From positions 3,260,556-3,324,555 of the forward strand of contig PZJY01000004.1 of NCBI GenBank assembly GCA_031472005.1: a DNA stretch of 64,000 bases, in the 5' to 3' direction. Origin of the DNA: Tetracladium setigerum (Eukaryota > Ascomycota > Leotiomycetes > Helotiales). Under the pieces are notes generated by a model that saw only the letters and a list, made by a program, of their open reading frames with translations, was not told where the DNA came from and did not search any database. This document shows, piece after piece, positions 56,401-64,000 of this stretch (the stretch's first letter is position 1; every line of letters begins with the position of its first letter). The translations under genes and the position numbers were made by a program.

Positions 56401-59400
56401 CTATCCCAAAACACCCTTTCCAAGCGCCGCCAAATTCGCCTCATACCTGCCAGGACTATGATCCAACAACATACTCCCACCAAACCTCACTTCCCCAAAC
56501 CTACCCTCCACATCCCTCACATACCTCAACACACTCCTTACCGCTGGCCTTCCAAGTCCCGACTCCGACCCCATCCCCGACGAACCCAGCCCATCAACCT
56601 TTCCCACAAACGCATCACGCTTCAACACCTTCATCGTCTCGACGCAAAACACCTCTCCAGGGGGAACTAGCTTACTACTCAACATACTCGCCCTCAACGC
56701 CTTCAGCGCCGAATAAGCCCACTGATCATCCTCCGTCATCATCGTCACCCCAATATTCTCACCGCCGCTTCGATTATACCAGCGATCAGCGAAGCCGCCT
56801 TTGAGGCCCTCCCACACGCGAGAGCGAACTTGACTTGCGGCGCCAGAATCGTCGTTTTTGAAGGCTAGAGCTACGGCTTGGAGGTCGTGTAGGACGCCAA
56901 GGGAGAGATATGGGACGAGATCTTGGCCGTTGACGATGGTGGTGATGAGACCGCGGGTCGCGAGGCGGAGGGAGGGGGAGAGGGTTGCTGGGGGCCGTAG
57001 GCGTAAACGTGGATAGGGCGACCGGGGGAAGACGGTAGTGGGTTGGAGGGTTACTTGAGGTCGTTGAAGATGAGGTGAGGAGGAGACGGGGGAGATAGGG
57101 GTGGATGTTGTGACGAATGCGGTTGATGATGGGTCTGGTGAGGGTTCAGATATCATGATTGCAAGGAGGGCTGTTACGCCGCCGCCGAGGGAGTGGCCGC
57201 ATAGGACGAGGCCGTAGTCCGAAAATTCTTCGAGTGCAGCGGTGATTGTGGCCATTACTCGGCCGCCGCCTCCTTCTAGCAAGCGTCTAGCGGATGCGTG
57301 TATGCCTTTGTGAACAGAGTATTCTTTGCCACGGTAAGCGAGGTAGTCGTAGTCGCAGGTCATGTCAGCGAGAACATCCTCAAATCCGAGAGTGCCTCGA
57401 CATGTCAAGACGACCGCTTTGGAGTCATGGTCAAGCGACACGAAATGAACCATTGGAACACCAGTTCCGGTGTTCCCACTTGAATCGGTGCCACCGGCTG
57501 GATCCACAAAGGATGAGAGCAGTATTGTATCTGGTGGAAGCTGCGTGTGATTGGAGAACGAGTGATGTTCGTGATGATGCTTTGTGTCAATCTCCTTTCT
57601 GGATGAGGTGGATGCAGCGACAATGCCCATTACTCTGAGGAATGAGGATCCGTATGAAGCGGATGCAAATCGTACAAAACGTGTAATATTCCGAACAAGA
57701 TGATGTTGAGGAAAAAGACCACCCACACGACCGGTTCTCATCAATGTTTCCAGTGCGTCAGAGCCGTCAAATGCACCCAATCTTCCTGGACTGGAGAGCA
57801 TAAGCGTCGTAGTCGAGGGGTTCGTGTTCATTGTATAAATACTTGGGACATAGCTTTTTGAACGACGATGATGCCTTGCTGGGGATGGGGGTGGCGTCGA
57901 GATATTCTTCTCGGATCTTGCACGAACGAGATTGCTGTGAGCTTTGAGGTGTGTGCGGAATGTGGTCGGAGATCCAGGTCTTGTATCTGCCGAGTGTATG
58001 GAATAAGTATCGGTATGCGAGATAGTCGAGTCTCGTCTACTCTCATGAACCGAGTAATAACTAGTCCTCGACGACGACCTGGGTAGATCAGGAGAATGTA
58101 AATTTCCAAGATCTCGAGAAGAAAAGAAGTTGGGATTTCCCCTTTGGGGTGGTAAGGGAGCATCTCGGGTTGGGAGAAGGCTCCAATTTTTCGGGGTTTG
58201 AGACGCTGATGGTTGCGACTTCTGTGTTGAGCTGGAAGTCGTTGGAACACCCCATGCAGGCTTCTGAGGTGGAGATTTAGACAATAAGGCCTCATTGCTA
58301 GAGTCTTTTGTCCACAAATTAGAGAGGGCTGTGCTTGACCCTTTCTTGAGAGCATTTCGGAAAGTGTTCTTCTTTTCTGGAGCTTTCACAACTGGCTTTG
58401 ACTTCTTGGCCATGGGTACTTTGGCGACGGACGGTTTCTTTGCAGGTGGTCGTGCCGTGGTAGTGGAGGAAGATGAGCTTGTTGGCTGACGAGACCGTTT
58501 TTGATTTGCAACATTCTCTCGCGTTTGAGACATCTGTGGTGAAGTAGGTGACCTTTCCTCCTCCGAAGGGCCCACGATTTCGGGTGGCTCTTGTGATTCT
58601 ACAACCATGTTACCTGCTTTTAATGGAGCCTCGGTGGTAGGTGAGATACTGATTGCCAATTCGTTGGTGTCATCTGGACGATGGGAAAAGTTGTCATCCA
58701 TTTCAATCGCGTCTACAACATCCATGACTGAACTTTCAGATTGGATATTTGTACCGCGAATTCTATTCTTAGTAATTTTGTACACAACCCGGTACCTCGG
58801 TGCAGTCATCTGGTTGCCTTCACGACCTTGTTGAAGGTGGTGCGAATTCTCCTCGACTATCTCCACCCCACTTGGCAGAACCAAGTCTGGAGGGTGAGCC
58901 CCTGTGATATCGACAGTGACAGTTTTTGTTGTTGTAGACTCGGTCATAATTGAAACTGAGGCACTCTCGGGTAGAGATTGCATGATCCTTTGTTTGAGGT
59001 TGATCTCTGGCATATCATCATCCGACTCCTCTCGGCTTCGTGACTCCCGCTCGATGGTCTCCAGAACCTCATTTGCAACCGGATTCATAAAGTTTGTCGA
59101 GTGAGAGGGTGTCAAAGATTTCGAGTTCCCAATGACGTCTGCTCTGCGACCATCATCTAAAACCACAACATCCCACACGGCTTCCTCCAACTGCTTGTTC
59201 TGAGCTTCGGCTTCTGTAATCTTCCCACACCATCTTTGTAGGAGAGCGAGCCCACATATTCCAAGCAGCAGGTCCGTAACACTCACTTTCTCGCCTTCCT
59301 GGCCAGTGGCGGGATTTTGGAATTCTCGTCGAATGAGGGTTATGATACTCGAAATTGCTCGACTCGAGTCGGTACTTCCAAGTATGCTATCCAGAGACGC

Positions 59401-59856
59401 AAGGAGCTGCTGGCTGAGGTCCGTAGCACTTCCCAGGGCGGTAGCAGAAAAGTAGAAGCCAGTGGAGGCGGCGAAAGAGATGGCTGTAATCGTAGAATGT
59501 AGAGTCCCGATGCTTCGCTCGAGCATCCCCTCTGCCTCCGCTCTCCCGAGTTCCCCTGTGCTTCGTTGGGTGACATCTCTCCCGGCCCGGCTGAGAATGC
59601 CTTCGATGACTGCCCTGCTTAACTCCAAACCCGTCAAAGTCGTCACCCTTGCTCCATCGAGGGCAAGTCCGCCTATGAAAGACCCTAGTTGCAAGTATAG
59701 AGAACTTGATCTTGTAACCAGACTCACAGCATTTGCGATGGGCGAAGGAAGGAGAGTTGGACTCTGGGTATGTTGGGAATGGGTCGCTAGAGTTGTGGTG
59801 GCGGAATTCGCTTCGTCTTCATCCTTGTCTGGATGTATCACTTCGTCTTTTTCCAT
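56401..59856 (-). CDS. class 3 lipase, sn-1-specific diacylglycerol lipase-like
   Basis: Single-exon 1151-residue protein (open frame extends to 59904, but the first ATG is 59856). Residues about 40-230 are a conserved helical region with some hydrophobic stretches that may contact membranes. Residues 250-700 are largely disordered (S/T/P/K-rich, many S-P sites, basic P-K-K-S-K and K-R-S-R patches). The class 3 lipase domain follows: the V-S-L-D-H-D-S-K-A-V-V-L-T-C-R-G-T strand, D-x-x-x-D then G-K-E-Y-S-V-H-K-G, the nucleophile elbow C-G-H-S-L-G-G-G with Ser ~888, then L-V-P-Y-L-S-L-G near the C-terminus. A disordered insert splits the segment after the nucleophile. It probably acts on diacylglycerol at membranes; regulation by phosphorylation of the disordered region is inference. 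Confidence 0.85.
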   Translation of the reverse strand: MEKDEVIHPDKDEDEANSATTTLATHSQHTQSPTLLPSPIANAVSLVTRSSSLYLQLGSFIGGLALDGARVTTLTGLELSRAVIEGILSRAGRDVTQRSTGELGRAEAEGMLERSIGTLHSTITAISFAASTGFYFSATALGSATDLSQQLLASLDSILGSTDSSRAISSIITLIRREFQNPATGQEGEKVSVTDLLLGICGLALLQRWCGKITEAEAQNKQLEEAVWDVVVLDDGRRADVIGNSKSLTPSHSTNFMNPVANEVLETIERESRSREESDDDMPEINLKQRIMQSLPESASVSIMTESTTTKTVTVDITGAHPPDLVLPSGVEIVEENSHHLQQGREGNQMTAPRYRVVYKITKNRIRGTNIQSESSVMDVVDAIEMDDNFSHRPDDTNELAISISPTTEAPLKAGNMVVESQEPPEIVGPSEEERSPTSPQMSQTRENVANQKRSRQPTSSSSSTTTARPPAKKPSVAKVPMAKKSKPVVKAPEKKNTFRNALKKGSSTALSNLWTKDSSNEALLSKSPPQKPAWGVPTTSSSTQKSQPSASQTPKNWSLLPTRDAPLPPQRGNPNFFSSRDLGNLHSPDLPRSSSRTSYYSVHESRRDSTISHTDTYSIHSADTRPGSPTTFRTHLKAHSNLVRARSEKNISTPPPSPARHHRRSKSYVPSIYTMNTNPSTTTLMLSSPGRLGAFDGSDALETLMRTGRVGGLFPQHHLVRNITRFVRFASASYGSSFLRVMGIVAASTSSRKEIDTKHHHEHHSFSNHTQLPPDTILLSSFVDPAGGTDSSGNTGTGVPMVHFVSLDHDSKAVVLTCRGTLGFEDVLADMTCDYDYLAYRGKEYSVHKGIHASARRLLEGGGGRVMATITAALEEFSDYGLVLCGHSLGGGVTALLAIMISEPSPDPSSTAFVTTSTPISPVSSSPHLQRPQVTLQPTTVFPRSPYPRLRLRPPATLSPSLRLATRGLITTIVNGQDLVPYLSLGVLHDLQAVALAFKNDDSGAASQVRSRVWEGLKGGFADRWYNRSGGENIGVTMMTEDDQWAYSALKALRASMLSSKLVPPGEVFCVETMKVLKRDAFVGKVDGLGSSGMGSESGLGRPAVRSVLRYVRDVEGRFGEVRFGGSMLLDHSPGRYEANLAALGKGVLG

Positions 59857-60812
59857 GGTGTTTAGGGTTCCATTCGATGATTTTGCAACAGTAAACGTAT
59901 GCAAATGAAGGTCTAGAGGAGGCCTACATAAATAGGCAGGTAAAGGTAATTGGTGAGTAGTGTTGGGATGATGTTTACATTTTTCATGGACGTGGCATGC
60001 GGGTCAAGGATGGAACGCCTCGGCATGTGATAAAGCGATAAGCTTTGGTAGTACAGTAGGGTCAGGGGGACAACATCGGAGGATTAAATGACATCAAGAG
60101 TCGTCGTCGGAATACAGTAGAGACAAAACTGGATGAAATGACAGGTGACAGAGATGCATCAAACCAAGTCACTGGACTAGAAAGGAAGAAGATTCATTCC
60201 ATAACTCAATGTGTCAAATGTCTTGAAGTAAATCACTGCCGTCAACTTTACCACAGCTCGTCGCCGGAATGCTTGGCGGAAATTGTTGGGAAGAGTGCTC
60301 TGTCAACTTTTTATCGGTCAGTAAACGCATTGTAGATAGAGTAGCTGGCTGGAAAGAAGAAGCATGATGAGGAACAGAAAACACGAGAAATATATCTGTT
60401 CTGTCTCCACCACAAAGCGTGTGTGTTTACGGAGAACAGTTGGATTCATGAGGAAAGGGGCATCTAAAAATAGCGATCGCCGCTCGGATCTAACCGAATT
60501 GACTAGCGTCATGCTGGGTCGCTGCAGGAACACGAACTGGACAATGAACGATGAACGATGAACCTCCCCTCCTCTTCAGCACTTTACCGATATAATTGCA
60601 CAGCCATTCGCCCACGAGAACAAGAATCTTCACACCAGCTTTAACATCTGCAGACTGCAAGACCAAGTAAGATGTTCCCTCAAATTCCAATAGCAACGTG
60701 CTGACACAGAGCAGCAACTCTCCTAGACGAACACCTGCCAATTGGTATTCGTCGACCAAGTTTCCAATCTCCAACCTCCAACTTCCCGACAAACATTCGC
60801 ACACTTTCCACA
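59857..60812. other. divergent promoter spacer lipase / gna1
   Basis: About 955 bp. GAACGATGAACGATGAAC, a short tandem repeat, lies at about 60,545-60,562. No gene. Confidence 0.4.
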
Positions 60813-61553
60813 ATGCCAACCATATCCGAAATCATGGCCCTTGAGACCTCGCCGTCTGCCGAACACAACTCTTCGAAATCCCCTGCCTCAATCTCCACCG
60901 TATCAATCCTTCCAGCAGCCAGCGAAGAAAGTGGCCTCTTCTCCTCAGATCTTGTGTCTCCAGAGATCGCTGCCTCATTACCCGAAACATACACACTTCG
61001 TGCGCTCCGAAAATCTGATTATGCGAAAGGCTTTTTGGATGTCTTGAGGGTCTTGACAACTGTGGGAGACGTGTCGGAAGAGGCCTGGAATGAGCGATAC
61101 GACTGGATGAACACACAAGGCAAGGGAGGATATTACCTTCTTTGCGTGTTGGATGGTGAGAGGATTGTTGGCACGGGTGCCTTGATTGTTGAGCGGAAAT
61201 TGTAGGACTCCCTGCCCACCCCCTCCTTTTGGCCCGGTATGCTAACTACCATTTTGTACAGCATACATAACCTTGGTATGGTCGGCCATATCGAAGATAT
61301 CGCGGTAGCCAAAGACCAGCAAGGCAAAAAGCTCGGCCTCAAAATCATCCAAGCACTCGATTTCGTCGCCGAGAAGGTCGGTTGTTACAAGAGTATTTTG
61401 GATTGTAGTGAGGCCAATGAAGGGTTTTACGTCAAATGTGGATTTAGGAGAGCAGGACTAGAGATGGCACATTACTATGACGGTAGTGTGAGCAAGGACA
61501 TGCCGGTCAGGAAGAAGGAAGGGGAGGGTGAGCAGAAGCCTGCGGAGAATTGA
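60813..61553 (+). CDS. gna1: glucosamine-6-phosphate N-acetyltransferase
   Basis: GNAT-fold enzyme making GlcNAc-6-phosphate from acetyl-CoA and glucosamine-6-phosphate, feeding UDP-GlcNAc for chitin, GPI anchors and N-glycans. Exons 60813-61201 and 61262-61553 (226 aa) join TT|C. The donor is the weaker GTAGGA, but the join restores the invariant E-R-K-F-I-H-N-L-G-x-V-G-H-I-E-D-I-A-V. CoA-binding loop Q-Q-G-K-K-L-G. The terminal L-D-C-S-E-x-N-x-x-F-Y-x-K-C-G-F is diagnostic of Gna1. The N-terminal ~60 residues are an S/E-rich extension beyond the yeast enzyme (about 160 aa). A second ATG at 60834 is an alternative start. Confidence 0.94.
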
Positions 61554-62630
61554 CAGGGAAAGGTTGACTGTATGATAGGAAGTCGATTATAGAGGTCCTT
61601 GTGGAGTTTGCGACACAGCACGCATATACAGAATAGGGAAATACAAATACATTTAATTCTTCTATGCTCCCCTAAGAGCAGAGGATATTAGGGGTGGGGT
61701 AAATCCCCAATATCGCGGGAAGTCTCTCGGGTAGTAGCATCTCGAACCAGAAGTTTTGGTTCGTAAACAGTACATAAACATTAAAATTTGTTTGAATCTG
61801 CTTCATCGCGAATTCGGTGAAGCGACATTGCCGATTTAGCACTCTGCTTGCATTGTCAAAAACCGTTCATGGCTACCCAATTCGAGAACGTCCTAGTTGG
61901 AAATTTCTCACCCCCACTCCCCGCGAGCCTGATTATGGGTCGAAGCATCAAGGCACTGCATTCATCAGAATTTCGACCATTTCTCAGCTTTCTTGATCAC
62001 TACGCATGCTTTACCTTCAGCAACAGTTTGTCAAGTGCAGGCCGTGTTTTCTAAACCATCTGAATAATAGCAAAATGTAAAATCTTTTCTTTTTCATGAC
62101 AATCACACTTCGAGCTTAGAGTTGCCACGTAACTATTATATGCAAGTCTCATCATATGAAGATTGCTGAGTTTGCGGTAAATTGTCTCTGATCTTCACCC
62201 ACCTCCGCTTTCATCTGCCTGGCAAAGTTGTCGACTACTCCGTACGAGTAGGTCTCTTACGACTTTTTCCTGATTGACATTTGAATATTCCTTTTTGGGT
62301 TATGTCATGGCCTAAATTGGAAGCTCAATCGGCGTTGTTAATAACTGCCGAACATCTTAATCTATTTTGACTACCCCTGCAACCCGCCTCAATGCATGAA
62401 TAGCCATCTTGAAGGTGTGGATAAATTGCCACCCCACCAAGATTATCATCTGGTGTGATGCGACGGGCAAACTAATTCCGTTTAGTTTCTCATCCTGGGG
62501 AATTAAGATTGGAGAAAGTGCTTTTTGAATCTTGTTTTCCTTGAAATACCTGGGGAGCCGCACTTATAGAGTTTGTCACTTCCAACCTTATTTCTCTCTC
62601 CCGCTTCTGTCTATCAAGGTTTCGCTTGAA
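61554..62630. other. 1.1-kb intergenic region
   Basis: 3' region of gna1 and promoter of the GH105 gene. CACTTATAGAG at about 62,561-62,571, about 60 bp before the ATG, may be a TATA-like element. No gene. Confidence 0.4.
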
Positions 62631-63957
62631 ATGCAGCTCCTCTCTCCTCTTGCCGCCATTGCGGCTCTCTCGACTGTCGTTTCTGCCGCACCCCCATATT
62701 CAACAGTACGTAAAAGTCCTCTTCTCTACTCATTGGTTTTTGGAGCATGGATATGAAACTCATGGATCTTCTTTAACACGCCTCCGTGAAATCCTTTGGA
62801 ATAATTGCTAATATTTAATTTTCCACAGTGGATGACCGATTCCTACATCGCGAAAAATGTTACCGCCAAACGTGGCTACACCCAAGCGGTGCTCTACCGC
62901 GGCTACGAGACAGCATTCAACAAAACCGGTAATGCCAAATACTACAACTATCTCAAAGCCCAAGTCGATACTTTTGTCTCCACAGCTGGTGTCCTCGGCG
63001 ACTCCTACACAGTGACAAAATACTCTCTAGACGACATCCGCATCGGTGGGAACCTCATCTATCTCCATCAACGCACAAAGAATGAGAAATACAAGAAAGC
63101 CGCACTCCAGCTACGCAATCAGCTCAACTCCCACCCAAGAACGCCCAGCGGCGGATTCTGGCACAGAAAAATACCATATCCAAACCAGATGTGGTTGGAT
63201 GGAATTTACATGGCCTCCCCGTTCTACGCACAATGGACCGCTTTTTATGACTCCAAGAACACGACCGCCTGGGACGACATCGTGTTGCAATTTGATCTTG
63301 TGGAGAAATACACGACTTTGCCTGCGTCGGGATTGTTGGTTCATGGATATGATGAGAGCAAGGTCGCTGTCTGGGCCGATCCCGTGACGGGGGCTTGTCC
63401 ACATGTGTGGGATCGTGCTTTGGGGTGGTATTTCATGGCTCTCACAGATGTGTTGGATTATTTCCCAAAGTCTCACCCAGGACATGCGAGGTTGGTGGGA
63501 TATCTCAAGAAAACCGCCGCAGCGGTCAAGAAGTCCCAGAATGCTGCTACCGGTGGATGGTGGTTGGTTATGACGCCAGGGTATGAGAATCGAACGGGGA
63601 ATTATATCGAGAGCAGTGCGACAGCGATGTTCACGTATGGGTTCTTGAAGTCAATTCGATTGGGATATATTGAGAGCGCGACCTATTTGGAGACGGCGAA
63701 GAAGGCATATGCGTTGATGATTGCGAAGTTTGCGTTGGCGACGGGGGCTGCGGGGACTTTGAATTGGGAGGGAACTGTTGAGGTGGGCAGCTTGGTTGGC
63801 AATGGCAGTTTTGAGGTAGGTCATTGATGTATTGGACTTGAGAGAGTACGAAAACTAACTATGGATACAGTACTACACTTCGGTTGCTCTAGCGCAGAAC
63901 GATCTGAAGGGAGGAGGACCGTTCATCTACGCAAGTGATGAGATTGAGCGACTATGA
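62631..63957 (+). CDS. GH105 unsaturated rhamnogalacturonyl hydrolase, secreted
   Basis: Removes the unsaturated galacturonic residue from oligosaccharides left by pectin/rhamnogalacturonan lyases. Exons 62631-62705, 62829-63815 and 63871-63957 (382 aa). The signal peptide is encoded almost exactly by exon 1 (A-A-I-A-A-L-S-T-V-V-S-A-A). The (alpha/alpha)6-barrel fold shows conserved M-W-L-D-G-I-Y-M-A with the catalytic Asp, W-x-R-A-L-G-W-Y motif in D-R-A-L-G-W-Y, E-S-S-A-T-A-M-F-T-Y and N-G-x-x-G... V-G-S-L. Length matches YteR/YesR-type enzymes. Together with the secreted peptidases it points to a plant-cell-wall-degrading lifestyle. Confidence 0.93.
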
Positions 63958-64000
63958 AGTGTCCAGCTTCCGAAATTAGAAGCCGATGGAAAATATGTTT

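Overview
The window is nuclear DNA of a filamentous ascomycete. The genes are densely packed on both strands. Most carry several introns of about 45-80 nt with GTAAGT/GTATGT-type donors, CTAAC/CTGAC-like branch sites and CAG/TAG acceptors. The gene set fits that picture: a copper-fist regulator, an Aly/REF mRNA export factor, ura5, GH105, secreted peptidases and MFS permeases. A leotiomycete or related Pezizomycotina is my inference from general look, not from a search. I rebuilt gene models by joining reading frames at splice sites and checking phase by hand. No tRNA, rRNA, CRISPR array or complete transposon was recognised.

Layout. 0-1.3 kb: 3' part of an allantoate/pantothenate-type MFS permease. 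1.5-8.5 kb: a compact housekeeping block (SLS1-like mitochondrial regulator, Nse3/MAGE subunit of Smc5-6, SF3b5 splicing factor, a cysteine-rich zinc-binding protein) arranged as two head-to-head pairs with about 270 bp between start codons. 8.7-9.3 kb: a probable gene relic. 9.4-11.5 kb: secreted TAP-type alpha/beta hydrolase. 12.1-16.7 kb: TMA46-like CCCH protein, the tiny OST4 subunit, and a Yra1/ALY gene with a 757-nt intron. 18.6-19.6 kb: copper-fist transcription factor. 20.1-23.5 kb: a coiled-coil protein, a 90-residue membrane protein and an Shb17-like sugar bisphosphatase. 24.2-27.3 kb: an unusual patch of duplicated and decaying minus-strand genes with one intact member. 28.5-31.0 kb: a DUF336 fusion protein and ura5. 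32.4-34.1 kb: an astacin metalloprotease with three H-type lectin domains and a frameshift.

37.3-47.0 kb holds three minus-strand genes, a sugar transporter, an aldehyde dehydrogenase and a 14-TM DHA2 efflux permease, separated by a 2.8-kb spacer and a 0.8-kb spacer. This could be a small uptake/detoxification neighbourhood, but nothing in the sequence proves co-regulation and no PKS, NRPS or terpene synthase is present. 49.9-52.5 kb encodes an 842-residue repeat protein. 54.3-64 kb carries a secreted M14 carboxypeptidase, a 1151-residue class 3 lipase, glucosamine-6-phosphate acetyltransferase (GNA1) and a GH105 unsaturated rhamnogalacturonyl hydrolase.

The most interesting observations are the long Yra1 intron, which sits where I recall the autoregulatory intron of budding-yeast YRA1 to be; the 24-27 kb relic/duplication patch, whose two best-matching copies differ mostly at synonymous sites; the frameshifted astacin-lectin gene; the DUF336 fusion; and the two-class repeat protein.
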